From NCBI GenBank assembly GCA_003134685.1, contig PLCA01000003.1:631537-695536 (forward strand): a DNA stretch of 64,000 nucleotides, written 5' to 3'. The position numbers were made by a program, and so were the translations under genes. The notes beneath the pieces are model-generated. The model made no database searches and had not been told where the DNA came from. It saw nothing but the letters and a program-made list of their open reading frames with translations. This document shows, in pieces, positions 18,980 through 29,083 of this stretch. Source of the DNA: Gemmatimonadota bacterium. Lineage in GTDB: Bacteria; Gemmatimonadota; Gemmatimonadetes; Gemmatimonadales; Gemmatimonadaceae. Within the stretch, counting starts at the first letter, position 1, and every line of letters begins with the position of its first letter.

Positions 18980-20239
18980 ATGTTGCAGCGAATATTTGGA
19001 GTCGCTCGCGTGAAGGTCCCACCGTCGAGAGCCGGCCCATCGGGCTGGACCCTCCTGGGGGGAGCGATGCTCGCGCTGTCTGTTGCAACCATCGGTCAGG
19101 AGGCGAAGGCGCAAGCCGCCCAGTTAGTTGCCACTGCTCCTTCGCGCGCCGATTCCGGCAAGGCGCCTGCAGACAACAAAGACTCCACCGCCAAGGCTGC
19201 CGCGGCACTTCCCAAATGGTTCGACGACCTCGCGGTCAACGCCTTCGTCTCCAGCGCCTACGAGTACAACGGCAACCGTCCCACGAACGGCGCGAGCAGC
19301 TACCGCGTCTTCGACTTCAACGACAACTCCTTCAACCTCGACGTCGCCGAGCTGGTGGTGCAGATCGCGGCCTCCAAGCCGAACGACGCCGGCTTTCGCG
19401 TTGATTTTGACGCGGGCAACTCGATCCCGCAAATCACGAAGACACAGGACCAGACCGCCGCGCAGTTCGACCTGAAGCAGGCGTTCGCGAGCTATATCGC
19501 GCCACTCGGTTCCGGCCTGCGCTTCGATGTTGGGAAGTTCGTCACGCACCTGGGCTACGAGGTAATCGAGGGATACGACGGCTACAACGACAACTACAGC
19601 CGGTCGATCCTCTTCGGCTACGCCATTCCATTCACGCACACGGGAGTCAAGGCGAGCTACGCCTTCTCGAGCAAGGTCGCCGGGATGGTCGAGGTGGTGA
19701 ATGGGTGGGACCTCCTGCGCGACAATAACCGCTCGAAGTCTGTCGGAGCCCAGCTCACCCTGACACCGGTCGCGCCGCTCCAAGTGCTGCTTAACTGGAT
19801 CGGGGGGCCGGAGCTCGCGAACAACAACCACTCGAACCGCAACGTGTTCGACCTGGTGGCCATCTTCAAGCCAACCAGCACGCTGACGCTCGGCGCGAAC
19901 GGCGACTACGGGAAGGAGAACGGCACGAGCCTTGTGAATCCCGGATCCGACGCGACGTGGAAGGGCATCGCCGGCTACGCCACGCTCGCGCTGACGAACA
20001 AGTTCTCCGTCGCGCTACGCGGCGAGACGTTTCACGACGAGGATGGTGTGCGACTTGGAACGGGCACCAGGGCGACGCTGTCGGAAGGGACGTTCACGCC
20101 AACATTCAAGTTCACCGATCACGTCCTGCTCCGGGGAGAGGCGCGCTACGACAAGGCGAACCAACCGATCCTTACCAAGCGGGGCACGCTCGCCGACACG
20201 CAAACCACCGTCGCGGGTAACGTCATATTCGTGTACTGA
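18980..20239 (+). CDS. Outer-membrane beta-barrel porin (BBP2/OmpL-like)
   Basis: A 419-residue protein with an N-terminal signal region (hydrophobic part about residues 22-45, ending 'KAQAAQ'), an Ala/Lys-rich linker, then a barrel of alternating strands from 'VNAFVSSAYEYNGN'. 'FNLDVAELVVQIAASKPN' and 'FRVDFDAG' are typical of the putative beta-barrel porin-2 family. It ends in 'NVIFVY', an aromatic C-terminus suited to the BAM machinery. A ribosome site (AAGGAGG) lies 10 nt before the ATG. Position after amt suggests a role in uptake of small nitrogen compounds, which is inference. Confidence 0.75.
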   Translation: MLQRIFGVARVKVPPSRAGPSGWTLLGGAMLALSVATIGQEAKAQAAQLVATAPSRADSGKAPADNKDSTAKAAAALPKWFDDLAVNAFVSSAYEYNGNRPTNGASSYRVFDFNDNSFNLDVAELVVQIAASKPNDAGFRVDFDAGNSIPQITKTQDQTAAQFDLKQAFASYIAPLGSGLRFDVGKFVTHLGYEVIEGYDGYNDNYSRSILFGYAIPFTHTGVKASYAFSSKVAGMVEVVNGWDLLRDNNRSKSVGAQLTLTPVAPLQVLLNWIGGPELANNNHSNRNVFDLVAIFKPTSTLTLGANGDYGKENGTSLVNPGSDATWKGIAGYATLALTNKFSVALRGETFHDEDGVRLGTGTRATLSEGTFTPTFKFTDHVLLRGEARYDKANQPILTKRGTLADTQTTVAGNVIFVY

Positions 20240-20245
20240 CAACTC

Positions 20246-20611
20246 AACTGAATGGGATCCGAGATCTTAACTGCAACTGAACGGGATCCGAGATCTTAAC
20301 TGCAAACTGAACGGGATCCGAGATCTGACAACTGCAAACTGAACGGGATCCGAGATCTGAGAGGCATAGATCTCAGGGGCTAGTCACCGCGCTCCGACCG
20401 TATCCGGCGCGTATCCTGGTACAACCGACCGCCTCTACCAATACGCCACTGAGATACGTCGAAAGCGCAGTTACTAAACTCTGGTATCTGCGCTTCTCAG
20501 ATCTCGGATCCCGTTCAGTTTATGTCATTGACGGAAGCACGAACGTCTGCAGTTTCCAGATCTCGGCTCCCGTTCAGTTTGCAGTTTCCAGATCTCGGAT
20601 CCCGTTCAGTT
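20246..20611. repeat. Array of 22-bp repeats in direct and inverted orientation
   Basis: The core GAACGGGATCCGAGATCT (preceded by AACT or similar) occurs four times on the plus strand at 20246-20267, 20275-20296, 20305-20326 and 20337-20358, with 29-32 bp periodicity, and three times inverted at 20499-20520, 20558-20579 and 20590-20611. Individual copies differ by one base. The two groups enclose about 140 bp without a gene. It fills the space between the convergent porin and leuB genes and could form a large cruciform or a bidirectional terminator-like structure. A related copy is inside gltB. Confidence 0.85.
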
Positions 20612-20629
20612 TTCAGTTCTGTTACTTCA

Positions 20630-21754
20630 CTACGCCGACACTGCGTTGGCGAGTGCCGCCGCGATCGCGCGGCCTACCTCTACGGTCGAGTACGAGCGTG
20701 CTCCGGCCGGCGCAATGTCGGTGGTAACAAAGCCCTCATCGATTGTCGCGGCGACGGCTTGCTCGACCGCGCGAGCCTCCTGCTCCAGACCGAATGAATG
20801 TCTGAGCATCAGCGCCACGCTGAGAATGGTGCCTATGGGATTCGCGATCCCGCGGCCGGCGATGTCTGGAGCGGAGCCGTGGATCGGCTCGTATAGTCCG
20901 CGCCGCACGCGCGGACGCTCCCCATCTTGCGCCGCATTGTCGTCGCCCAGCGAAGCCGACGGAAGCACGCCCAACGACCCGGCCAGCATCGATGCCTCGT
21001 CGGTGAGGATGTCGCCGAACATGTTCTCCGTGACGATCACATCGAAGCTCCGCGGATCTCTCAGTAGCTGCATCGCGCAGGCGTCCACCAGCAGATGGTC
21101 GAGCGCCACATCAGGAAACTCCTCGCGCAACACGCGAGTGACGGTCGATCTCCAGAGCCGCGAAGTCTCGAGCACGTTCGCCTTGTCCACGGATGTCAGC
21201 TTGCGCCGCCGGGTACGCGCGAGCTGCGCCGCTACCCGCGTCACGCGCTCGATCTCGACAGTTGTGTAGACGCACTCGTCGACCGCCCGCTCGCCGCCGG
21301 GCACTTGTTCGCGACGCTTGTCACCAAAATAGATGCCGCCCGTGAGCTCGCGCACGACTACGAAGTCCACCCCTTCCAATCGTTCGGCGCGTAGGGGCGA
21401 TGCAGCCGCGAGGGATGGATGCACGGTCACCGGTCGCAGGTTGGCGTACACCTGCAGCTCCCGCCGCAGCCCGAGTAGACCCTGCTCGGGCCGCTGACGT
21501 GCGTCGGGATTATCCCAGCGCGGGCCACCGACCGCGCCGAGCAGAACGGCATCCGCGGCTCGGCAAAGCTCGAGTGTTTCAGGCGGTAGAGGAGTTCCTC
21601 GCGCATCGAGCGCGCAGCCACCGATCAATCCCTCGCGAAATTCGATCGCATGATCCCACCGCTCGGCCACCGCGCGGATCACGCGGACGCCTTCGGCCAC
21701 TACCTCCGGGCCGATCCCGTCGCCCGGCAGCAGCGCAATCGTCAGCGCGTGCAC
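20630..21754 (-). CDS. leuB: 3-isopropylmalate dehydrogenase
   Basis: NAD-dependent oxidative decarboxylation in leucine synthesis. With the GTG start at 21754 the protein has 374 residues beginning [18 protein letters not shown], as usual for IPMDH. Other signatures are '[16 protein letters not shown]', '[16 protein letters not shown]', '[18 protein letters not shown]' and '[19 protein letters not shown]'. In-frame sequence further upstream is antisense-like and rejected. It overlaps leuD by 13 bp and ends the his-leu superoperon beside the repeat array. Confidence 0.92.
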   Translation of the reverse strand: MHALTIALLPGDGIGPEVVAEGVRVIRAVAERWDHAIEFREGLIGGCALDARGTPLPPETLELCRAADAVLLGAVGGPRWDNPDARQRPEQGLLGLRRELQVYANLRPVTVHPSLAAASPLRAERLEGVDFVVVRELTGGIYFGDKRREQVPGGERAVDECVYTTVEIERVTRVAAQLARTRRRKLTSVDKANVLETSRLWRSTVTRVLREEFPDVALDHLLVDACAMQLLRDPRSFDVIVTENMFGDILTDEASMLAGSLGVLPSASLGDDNAAQDGERPRVRRGLYEPIHGSAPDIAGRGIANPIGTILSVALMLRHSFGLEQEARAVEQAVAATIDEGFVTTDIAPAGARSYSTVEVGRAIAAALANAVSA

Positions 21755-22347
21755 ACGTGGGCGGTATGCGTCGACTCGTAAGCGGCGATCGCGGCGTCCT
21801 GTTCGAGGAGGAACCCGAGCTCGTCGACGCCGTTCAGCAGACAATGTCGGGCGAACGGATCCACGGCGAAAGCGTGCGCCGTTCCATCCGGCAGTGTCGC
21901 GGTTTGCGACTCGAGATCAATTGTCACCGGCGCGCGCGGTGATTCCGCGAGCTGCTCCAGCAGCGTGGCGTGCGCGGACGTCGAAAGAGCGACGGGAAGC
22001 AGCCCCGTCTTGAGTGCGTTGTTCCGGAAAATATCGGCGAAGCCGGTGCTGATGACGGCTCGAAAACCGAAATCGAGCAGCGCCCAGGGCGCGTGCTCGC
22101 GGGATGAGCCGCAGCCGAAGTTGTCTCCGGCGACGAGGATCGCCGCACCTACCGCGTCGGGAGAATTGAGCGGGAAGTCGGGGCGCGGCTGCCCCTGCTC
22201 GTCCAGGCGCCAGTCGGCGAACAGATGCGCGCCCAGTCCGCGGCGCTCAATCGTCTTCAGAAAGCGCGCCGGAATGATCTGGTCGGTATCGACGTTCGCA
22301 GCGTGCAGCACCACGCACGATGACGTGAGCGAGGTAAGTGGCTTCAT
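21742..22347 (-). CDS. leuD: 3-isopropylmalate dehydratase small subunit
   Basis: The swivelling subunit of isopropylmalate isomerase. '[16 protein letters not shown]' and the signature '[16 protein letters not shown]' are present. The ATG at 22347 (MKPLTSL) gives 201 residues and lies 10 bp after the leuC stop. It works as a heterodimer with LeuC. Confidence 0.93.
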   Translation of the reverse strand: MKPLTSLTSSCVVLHAANVDTDQIIPARFLKTIERRGLGAHLFADWRLDEQGQPRPDFPLNSPDAVGAAILVAGDNFGCGSSREHAPWALLDFGFRAVISTGFADIFRNNALKTGLLPVALSTSAHATLLEQLAESPRAPVTIDLESQTATLPDGTAHAFAVDPFARHCLLNGVDELGFLLEQDAAIAAYESTHTAHVCTR

Positions 22348-22357
22348 GGAATCGTCG

Positions 22358-23773
22358 TCACGAAAGGGTCCGCACATCGGCGATGGCGCCGGCCACTGCC
22401 GTCGCAGCCGCGGTGAGCGGGCTGGCGAGAAATGTCCTGCCTCCCTTGCCCTGACGCCCCTCGAAATTGCGATTGCTCGTGCTCACGGCGCTCTGGCCGG
22501 GCGCGAGCTGATCTCCGTTCATTGCTATACACATCGAGCAGCCTGCTTCCCGCCATTCCGCGCCCGCGTCCAGGAAAACGCGATCCAGCCCCTCGGCTTC
22601 AGCTTCGCGTTTGACGTTGCGTGAGCCGGGAACGACGAGCATCCGTACGCCAGCCGCGACGCGCCGTCCCCGCATCACCGCCGCCGCCTCTCGTAGGTCG
22701 GAGATTCGGGAATTGGTGCAGCTTCCCACGAACACGACATCGACCGCATGTCCAAGAAGAGACTGTCCCGGCTCGAGCGCCATGTAGCGAAGGGCCTTGT
22801 CGAGATCGACGCGCTCAGGAGCGCTGGCCGCCTCGCTGGGATTGGGGACATGCCCATCGATCGGGATCGCCATCGACGGGTTGGTACCAAAGGTGATCAT
22901 CGGTGCGAGGCTCGCGGCCTCGAGGCGAACAGAGCGATCGTAGGATGCGCCTTCGTCGCTCGCGAGCTGATTCCAGCGGGCAAGCGCCGCGCCCCAGTCC
23001 GCGCCGGCGGGAGCGAACGGACGGCCAGCGATGTACTCGAACGTAGTCTCGTCGGGCGCGATGAGACCGGCGCGGGCGCCCGCCTCGATGGACATGTTGC
23101 AAATCGTCATTCGCTCTTCCATGCCGAGCGAGCGAATGGCAGAGCCGCTGTACTCCAAAACGTTGCCGGTGGCGCCACCGATGCCGATCTTCGCGATCAC
23201 GGCGAGGATTATGTCCTTTGCTGTAACGCCGCGAGGAAGCACTCCGTCAATGCGAAGCTCCATGTTGCGCGGCTTGCGCTGCAGCAACGTCTGAGTAGCC
23301 AGAACATAGCCCACCTCCGACGTGCCGATCCCAAATGCCAGCGCCCCGAACGCTCCGTGGGTACTCGTGTGGCTGTCGCCGCACACTATGGTCATGCCCG
23401 GTTGCGTGAGACCCTGTTCGGGACCAATCACGTGGACGATTCCCTGGCGGGTATCATCCAGGCCGAAGAGTTCTATTCCGAATTCCTCGCAATTGGTCTC
23501 GAGCTGCGCGAGCTGTGCCGAGGCCTGAACGTCCAGGACCTGGAGACGACCTGCCGAGCGGGGCGTGGTCGGCGTCGAGTGATCCATCGTCGCCAACGTA
23601 AGATCCGGACGTCTGACCCGGACACCGCGATTGCGCAGCTCGGCGAACGCCTGTGGCGATGTCACCTCGTGCACGAGGTGGAGGTCGACATAGAGGACGG
23701 CCGGGGTGCTCTCGGTCTCGGGGCGAACGAGGTGAGCATCCCAGATTTTGTCGACCAGGGTTTTCGGAGTCAT
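22358..23773 (-). CDS. leuC: 3-isopropylmalate dehydratase large subunit
   Basis: Aconitase-type catalytic subunit with a [4Fe-4S] cluster. The ATG at 23773 gives 471 residues beginning [16 protein letters not shown]. Cluster cysteines lie in '[17 protein letters not shown]' and '[16 protein letters not shown]'. '[20 protein letters not shown]' is also diagnostic. It is 121 bp downstream of hisIE, the only sizeable gap in the his-leu block; no convincing internal promoter or terminator is seen there. Confidence 0.95.
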   Translation of the reverse strand: MTPKTLVDKIWDAHLVRPETESTPAVLYVDLHLVHEVTSPQAFAELRNRGVRVRRPDLTLATMDHSTPTTPRSAGRLQVLDVQASAQLAQLETNCEEFGIELFGLDDTRQGIVHVIGPEQGLTQPGMTIVCGDSHTSTHGAFGALAFGIGTSEVGYVLATQTLLQRKPRNMELRIDGVLPRGVTAKDIILAVIAKIGIGGATGNVLEYSGSAIRSLGMEERMTICNMSIEAGARAGLIAPDETTFEYIAGRPFAPAGADWGAALARWNQLASDEGASYDRSVRLEAASLAPMITFGTNPSMAIPIDGHVPNPSEAASAPERVDLDKALRYMALEPGQSLLGHAVDVVFVGSCTNSRISDLREAAAVMRGRRVAAGVRMLVVPGSRNVKREAEAEGLDRVFLDAGAEWREAGCSMCIAMNGDQLAPGQSAVSTSNRNFEGRQGKGGRTFLASPLTAAATAVAGAIADVRTLS

Positions 23774-23894
23774 CGGGCTTTTGTGATCATGATTTCTTTG
23801 ATCGCTTCTCTCAATTATTCGTACTCGGTCAGGATTACGCCATGCCTTCCCAGAAAACAGCGCTGCTGTCCGCTCCCCAACGGCGATGTTTCCC

Positions 23895-24554
23895 TCACTT
23901 TTTGAGGGACCTCTCGAGCAGGACTCGCGCGACGTCATCGAGCGAGCTTCCGACTGCCTCCAGCGCCACTCCCGCGTGGTAGATCAGATCCGCCGCCTCT
24001 TCGGTGGAACGAGCGGCGTCCCCGTCGGCGCACGCTGTAACGAGCTCGGCGCTTTCTTCCCCGATTTTCTTGAGACGTAGATTGCGGTCGACGAGCAGCT
24101 CGCGGGTATAGCTTGGCGACTTTTTTCCATTTTCGCGCAATCGCTGCTCGACGTCAGTCCCGGATTCCTCTTTCATCGTCGCATGCCGGAGCGCAATCGT
24201 CGCCGCGAGGGCCGACCAGACATTCGGTGCAACGCTCTCATCGAAACACGAAACAGCGCCGGTGTGACACGCGGGTCCGGCCGAGATCACGCGGGCGAGT
24301 ACCGTGTCGCCGTCACAATCGAGGGTGAGGGACACGACTCTCTGCACGTTGCCGCTGGTCGCGCCCTTGCGCCACAGGCCGCGAGTGCGGGACCGGTAAT
24401 GCATCTCGCCGGTCTCAACGGTGCACTCGAGCGCTACGCGGTCTGCGTTCGCCACCATCAGCACGCTGCCGGTCACCGCGTCCTGCGCCACGACTACGAC
24501 GGTCCCGCTGTCCTTGTCGAAACGCACTGCGTCGAGATTCAAGCGGGCGCTCAT
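23895..24554 (-). CDS. hisIE: Bifunctional phosphoribosyl-AMP cyclohydrolase / phosphoribosyl-ATP pyrophosphatase
   Basis: A fusion of 219 residues for histidine steps 2 and 3. The HisI part (1 to ~115) has '[19 protein letters not shown]' and the zinc/Mg motif '[20 protein letters not shown]'. The HisE part (~128-219) has '[20 protein letters not shown]' and '[14 protein letters not shown]'. The ATG at 24554 overlaps the hisN stop by 4 bp; upstream in-frame sequence is antisense-like. Confidence 0.93.
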   Translation of the reverse strand: MSARLNLDAVRFDKDSGTVVVVAQDAVTGSVLMVANADRVALECTVETGEMHYRSRTRGLWRKGATSGNVQRVVSLTLDCDGDTVLARVISAGPACHTGAVSCFDESVAPNVWSALAATIALRHATMKEESGTDVEQRLRENGKKSPSYTRELLVDRNLRLKKIGEESAELVTACADGDAARSTEEAADLIYHAGVALEAVGSSLDDVARVLLERSLKK

Positions 24555-25351
24555 GAAGCAGTTCGTGCTGGAGCGATTGCAACCGCAGGCGCAAGAACAT
24601 CTCGCACTATTGCCCCAAGCTTCGCGTTGGTTGCTATCGCGTCGCCACCAAAGGCGGTTGCCCTCCCCCGCCAGTCGGTGAACACACCCCCCGCCTCGTT
24701 GATGATCGGCATCAGCGCCGCGCCGTCCCAATCGGCGATCACATCGTCGACCATGATCTCGGCACGCCCGGTGGCGACGAGCAGGTAGCCGTAGCAATCC
24801 CCCCACGTCCGCATTGTGCGCGCGCCATCCTGCAGCCGCATCCAGCGCTCGCGCCTCGCCGCGTCGCGAATGAACCGCGCGTCCGTTGTGACCAATCGCG
24901 CCTTGCCCAGTTCCGCAACCGTGGACACGCCCGCGCGTGCGCCGTTCCACCAGCATCCCTCGCCGGGAGCCGCAACGATGATCTCGTCCAGTGAGGGGAA
25001 ATACGCGGCCCCGGCGATCACGCTGTCTGCCTCGGCTACCGCGACGAGCGTTCCCCAGAGCGGCACCGTCTGGAGAAACGTGTACGTCCCGTCAATCGGA
25101 TCGAGGATCCATCGCCGCGCCGCACCCGAGCGGACCGGCGCCAGCTCCTCGCCGATAATGCCGTCGTCCGGGAATCGCTGCTCGATCCATTGGCGTGCCG
25201 CTCGCTCTGCGTTGATGTCGGCGATTGTCACCGGTGATCCGTCGTTCTTCGTGCGTGTCTCCGGACTGCGGCCGTAGTGCCGCTTCGCGATATCACCGGC
25301 AATGCGAGCAACCTCCGCGACCGCGCCCATGTAAATCCCGATGTCAGTCAC
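24551..25351 (-). CDS. hisN: IMPase-family histidinol-phosphatase
   Basis: A 266-residue inositol-monophosphatase-fold enzyme. Metal-binding motifs are 'DGIIGEE', '[13 protein letters not shown]' and, near the C-terminus, '[20 protein letters not shown]'. In this operon, tightly overlapped with hisF and hisIE (4 bp each), it supplies the histinol-phosphate phosphatase step that HisB does not carry here, as in actinobacteria and plants. Confidence 0.9.
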   Translation of the reverse strand: MTDIGIYMGAVAEVARIAGDIAKRHYGRSPETRTKNDGSPVTIADINAERAARQWIEQRFPDDGIIGEELAPVRSGAARRWILDPIDGTYTFLQTVPLWGTLVAVAEADSVIAGAAYFPSLDEIIVAAPGEGCWWNGARAGVSTVAELGKARLVTTDARFIRDAARRERWMRLQDGARTMRTWGDCYGYLLVATGRAEIMVDDVIADWDGAALMPIINEAGGVFTDWRGRATAFGGDAIATNAKLGAIVRDVLAPAVAIAPARTAS

Positions 25352-26109
25352 GCAGCCGTCCTCACCGGAATGCTGGCCGCTTGCAGTGCCGATTTCAGGC
25401 TGCGGATATCCGTCGTAGCATCGTGCAGAATTCCGGCGAGCAGCGCCGCGTCGGCGCCGCCCCGGACAAAGGCGTCTACAACGTCGCGAGCGGAACCCGC
25501 ACCGCCCGATGCGACGACTGGCACTGTAACCGCCGCCGCTACCGCCGACAGCAATTCGATGTCGTAGCCGGAGCGAGCTCCGTCACGATCGATGCTTGTC
25601 AGAAGAATCTCGCCGGCCCCCAGCTCCGCGCACCGTTTCGCCCATTCAATTGCGTCCAGTCCCGTAGGCTGCCTCCCCCCATCTACGTAGACTTCCCAGC
25701 TCTCGCCCCTTCTCAGAGCGTCGATGCTCGCGACCACGCACTGCGATCCGAATCGGCTCGCCGCGTGCGTCAACAGGTTAGGGTGCCGAACGGCGGCGGA
25801 GTTGACCGCCGTCTTGTCCGCCCCGGCGCGCAATGCATTCGCGATATCGTCGACCGTTCGCATCCCCCCTCCGACCGTCAGCGGGATGAACAGCCGCTCG
25901 GCGGTGCGTCGAACGAGATCCAGCAACGTGCCTCTCCCTTCACCGGTGGCGGCGATGTCGAGGTAGACGATCTCATCCGCACCCTGCGCCTCGTAGCGCT
26001 CGGCAAGCACAACCGGATCGCCGGCGTCGCGAAGATTCACGAAGCCCGTTCCCTTGACGACGCGGCCGTCCATCACATCGAGACACGCGATGATTCTATT
26101 CGTCAGCAT
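25348..26109 (-). CDS. hisF: Imidazole glycerol phosphate synthase, cyclase subunit
   Basis: TIM-barrel partner of HisH, 253 residues. Starts at ATG 26109 ([20 protein letters not shown]), preceded by an in-frame GTG. It has the paired catalytic Asp residues in 'ACLDV' and '[19 protein letters not shown]', and phosphate sites '[11 protein letters not shown]' and '[16 protein letters not shown]'. Overlaps hisB by 14 bp. Confidence 0.95.
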   Translation of the reverse strand: MLTNRIIACLDVMDGRVVKGTGFVNLRDAGDPVVLAERYEAQGADEIVYLDIAATGEGRGTLLDLVRRTAERLFIPLTVGGGMRTVDDIANALRAGADKTAVNSAAVRHPNLLTHAASRFGSQCVVASIDALRRGESWEVYVDGGRQPTGLDAIEWAKRCAELGAGEILLTSIDRDGARSGYDIELLSAVAAAVTVPVVASGGAGSARDVVDAFVRGGADAALLAGILHDATTDIRSLKSALQAASIPVRTAA

Positions 26110-26644
26110 CACTCACACTCAGCGAAATCGATCCTTTCGTGCTGACCGTTTTTCCGGTATCCACGAGCGCGTCGCGAAGCGCCAGCCCGAGCGCCTTGAA
26201 CGCGGCCTCCACGATGTGATGCCGGTCGTTCCCGCGCAGCACGATGACGTGGATCGTCGCGCGCGCCTCGTTGCTGAACGATCGCATCCAGTGATCGTAG
26301 AGCCCGCTGGGCAGTGGCCCCTCGTAATAGGGCCGCCCCCCGATGTCGACCGACACCTGGACGAGAGCGTCGTCCATCGGCACCACACGATTACCGTATC
26401 GCGCCGCTCCCGACGGAATGATCTCCCTGAACGCGTGGCCAAGCGTCAGCGCGACGTCCTCTACCAGGTGGTGCGTGAGATCGCTGCGCGCCTGAACGTC
26501 GAGAGTCAGTCCGGAGTAGCGGGCAAAGGCGTTGAGCATATGATCGAGAAAACGGTTTCCCGTTTTGCTGCTGCTCATTCCACCTCCGGCCCGCAGCTCC
26601 ACGCGGATGGAAGTTTCGCTCGTCTCTCTCTTCGCGACGCTCAT
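26096..26644 (-). CDS. hisB: Imidazoleglycerol-phosphate dehydratase
   Basis: Monofunctional dehydratase of 182 residues. Manganese-binding His motifs: '[18 protein letters not shown]', '[14 protein letters not shown]' and '[20 protein letters not shown]'. It lacks the N-terminal HAD phosphatase domain of enterobacterial HisB, consistent with a separate hisN. Overlaps hisA by 4 bp. Confidence 0.95.
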   Translation of the reverse strand: MSVAKRETSETSIRVELRAGGGMSSSKTGNRFLDHMLNAFARYSGLTLDVQARSDLTHHLVEDVALTLGHAFREIIPSGAARYGNRVVPMDDALVQVSVDIGGRPYYEGPLPSGLYDHWMRSFSNEARATIHVIVLRGNDRHHIVEAAFKALGLALRDALVDTGKTVSTKGSISLSVSDADE

Positions 26645-27351
26645 TCAGGGAATTCCTCGATGATTGTTTTCGGATCCAGCGCGCCCGTATAGAGCGCCAT
26701 TCCGACGACTGCCGCGCTAACACCCAGCTCGGCCAGCGCGCGGAGGTCATCAGCGCCACGCACTCCGCCGGATGCCTGAAGCGGCGCCTTCGACCGAAGG
26801 GCGAGTTCCTGCATAAGGGTCACATCGGGACCTTCCATGCGACCTTCTCTCTCAACAGCTGTGACGAGAATCGCGGCGAGGGGGAGCAGGCTCAGCTCGT
26901 CGATGAAGTCGATTACGTTCTGCGAGCCTGTTTCCGACCAGCCGCGTGTCACGAGCCGGCGCTCTCTCGCATCCGCGGCGACGATGATCCTGTTCGGGTA
27001 GCGGGACACCGCGTCTTCGAGCCACGCGCGATCTTCGATCGCGCGTGTGCCGAGCACGACTTCGGATGCGCCGGCATCGAGTAATTCCGCGATCGTCTCG
27101 AGATCACGCACTCCGCCACCACACTGCACGTTCGCACACGCGCCGAGTATTGCGGTCACGATCTCCCAATTCGATCCACGCCCCGTTGCGGCGTCGAGGT
27201 CGACCAGATGAATGCGGCCAAATCCCAGACGCGCCCACCTTTCCGCGACAGCCAACGGATTCGGGATACGGACGCGCTCGTCGGCATACGACCCTCCGAC
27301 TAGCTGCACGCAGGCGCTGTCGCGCAGATCGATCGCGGGAATCACCTGCAT
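26641..27351 (-). CDS. hisA: ProFAR isomerase
   Basis: TIM-barrel isomerase of the histidine pathway. The ATG at 27351 gives 236 residues beginning MQVIPAIDLRDSACVQLVGG, with 'VQCGGGVRDLETIAELLDAG' and 'LQASGGVRGADDLRAL'. In-frame sequence upstream is the hisH shadow and is excluded. Overlaps hisH by 10 bp. Confidence 0.95.
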   Translation of the reverse strand: MQVIPAIDLRDSACVQLVGGSYADERVRIPNPLAVAERWARLGFGRIHLVDLDAATGRGSNWEIVTAILGACANVQCGGGVRDLETIAELLDAGASEVVLGTRAIEDRAWLEDAVSRYPNRIIVAADARERRLVTRGWSETGSQNVIDFIDELSLLPLAAILVTAVEREGRMEGPDVTLMQELALRSKAPLQASGGVRGADDLRALAELGVSAAVVGMALYTGALDPKTIIEEFPE

Positions 27352-27950
27352 TCGATCAGATCCTCGATCACCGCGTTGACGAAAGCGCGTCCCGCGAACG
27401 AGCTCTTCTCCGGGTGGAACTGGACGCCGACGGTATTCGCGCTGCGAACCATCGAGGCGAATCTGGCATCCTGGTGCGTCGTCCAGGCGAGGATCGGCGA
27501 TTCGTCCTCGGGCTCGCAGATATAGGCGTTCGCGAAGTACGCAGACCCGAGGCTGGCTCTGTTCTGTCCGTTTCCACTTTCGCGCCATTCGATGTCGTTC
27601 CAGCCCATGTGCGGCACCTTCGGCGTGCGGAGGCGCGTGACCTTGCCCGGGATGAGCCCAACGCCCCTCCCTGGCGACTCTTCACTCGCATCGAAGAGGA
27701 GCTGCATGCCGAGGCAGATGCCAAGACACGGAAGGCCATCCGAGAGCGCGGCGCGGAGATCGGCCTGCCCACCATGCATGGCGCTGGCGGCCGCGCCAAA
27801 AGCTCCGACGCCGGGAAGTACGAGGCAATCGGCTTGCATCGCCACGCGCAGATCGGTCTCGACCGTGACATTTCGTCCATCCGCCGCGATCGCCTTCGCC
27901 AGCGAGTGAAGGTTGCCGGCGCCGTAGTCGAAGATCACGAGGCGCGTCAT
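27342..27950 (-). CDS. hisH: Imidazole glycerol phosphate synthase, glutaminase subunit
   Basis: Class I amidotransferase of 202 residues supplying ammonia to HisF. The nucleophile is in 'PCLGICLGMQLLFD' and the His-Glu pair in 'GVQFHPEKSSFAGR'. Start overlaps hisC by 4 bp. Confidence 0.95.
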   Translation of the reverse strand: MTRLVIFDYGAGNLHSLAKAIAADGRNVTVETDLRVAMQADCLVLPGVGAFGAAASAMHGGQADLRAALSDGLPCLGICLGMQLLFDASEESPGRGVGLIPGKVTRLRTPKVPHMGWNDIEWRESGNGQNRASLGSAYFANAYICEPEDESPILAWTTHQDARFASMVRSANTVGVQFHPEKSSFAGRAFVNAVIEDLIECR

Positions 27951-29083
27951 GTCGCCTCTCGTGAGGTGGTCGCGAGTTGACTCATGCCGACGCTACCCAG
28001 CGCATCGAGACAGCGCTGCATCAGTTCCCATGGTCCGATCGCGATCCGGATCGCGTCACCGATGCCGGTTAGGCCCGGCAATGCACGAACGCGGATTCCC
28101 GCGCGCTCGAGCCGGCTGGCGGTCGCAGCGCAATCGTCGACCGGCACGAGCACGAAATTGGCCGACGACTCCAGTGACGCGAAGCCACGCTTGGCCAACT
28201 CCGCGCGGAAGTCCGACCGGTTGGCGACAACTTCGTCTACGCGTTCGTCCACCCAGGCCCGGTCACTGTCCAAAGCCGCGATCGCCGCGCGCTCCCCCAT
28301 TGCATTGACCTTGTACGGGCCGCGCGCCTTCAATACTTCGGCGATCAGTTCCGGCGACCCGATGCCAAAACCCACTCGCAGCCCGGCGAGTCCAAATGCC
28401 TTGGACATCGTTCGCGTGACGAGGACCGGGCGACCGCTCGACGCAAGATCGGTGAAGCTTTCGCCACCGAACTCTGCGTACGCCTGATCGATGATCACGA
28501 GGCCCCGCGCGTTCTCTACGATTTGCTCGACCGTTCTGCGGGGCAGCGCTCCGCCCGTTGGATTGTTGGGCGAGCAAAGGTAAATGATGCGTGCGCCCGT
28601 CTCGAGCATCGCATCGACATCGACATCGAACGAGCGAGTGAGCGGGATCGCAACGGGACAGAGCCCGTTCGTCCGCGCGAAGACAGGGATCATGCTGAAC
28701 GAAGGCTCGGGCAGACACACCACCTCGCCCGGCTCGGCGAAGGCTCGGATGGCGGAATCGAGCACGTCGTCTGAGCCGCAGCCGCACGCAATCATGTCGG
28801 CGGACACGCCCACATAATCAGCGAGCGCCGCCGCAAGCGCCGGCTCGTACGCAACCGGATATCGCGTAACGTCCTCGTCTCGGACCGCCGCAAGCGTGCG
28901 CAACGGCGCGGGTGGCGCTCCCCACAAGTTCGTGTTGTCGCTGAGGTCGACGCTGCACCGGCCGCGCGGCGTAGAGTAAAGCGCGATCCCGCGATAACTC
29001 TCGCGCGCCAATGCGGCGACGGAGTCGGCTCCGCGATTGTCGGCGGCGGACCCAGCTGCGCGATTGTCGTTGGCCGTCAGCAT
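27947..29083 (-). CDS. hisC: Histidinol-phosphate aminotransferase
   Basis: PLP-dependent class I/II aminotransferase of 378 residues. Visible motifs: 'LSDNTNLWGAPP', 'RYPVAYEPALAAALADYVGV', 'LCSPNNPTGG', 'IIDQAYAEF' and the PLP lysine in 'TRTMSKAFGLAGLRVGFGIG'. An N-terminal Ala/Asp-rich extension of about 30 residues precedes the conserved start. It overlaps hisD by 7 bp and hisH by 4 bp. Confidence 0.93.
   Translation of the reverse strand: MLTANDNRAAGSAADNRGADSVAALARESYRGIALYSTPRGRCSVDLSDNTNLWGAPPAPLRTLAAVRDEDVTRYPVAYEPALAAALADYVGVSADMIACGCGSDDVLDSAIRAFAEPGEVVCLPEPSFSMIPVFARTNGLCPVAIPLTRSFDVDVDAMLETGARIIYLCSPNNPTGGALPRRTVEQIVENARGLVIIDQAYAEFGGESFTDLASSGRPVLVTRTMSKAFGLAGLRVGFGIGSPELIAEVLKARGPYKVNAMGERAAIAALDSDRAWVDERVDEVVANRSDFRAELAKRGFASLESSANFVLVPVDDCAATASRLERAGIRVRALPGLTGIGDAIRIAIGPWELMQRCLDALGSVGMSQLATTSREAT

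Noticed and set aside
20359-20498. tRNA-like fragment between the repeat clusters (minus strand text similar to a D-arm)
   Set aside because: No T-arm consensus, no acceptor stem and no plausible anticodon arm.
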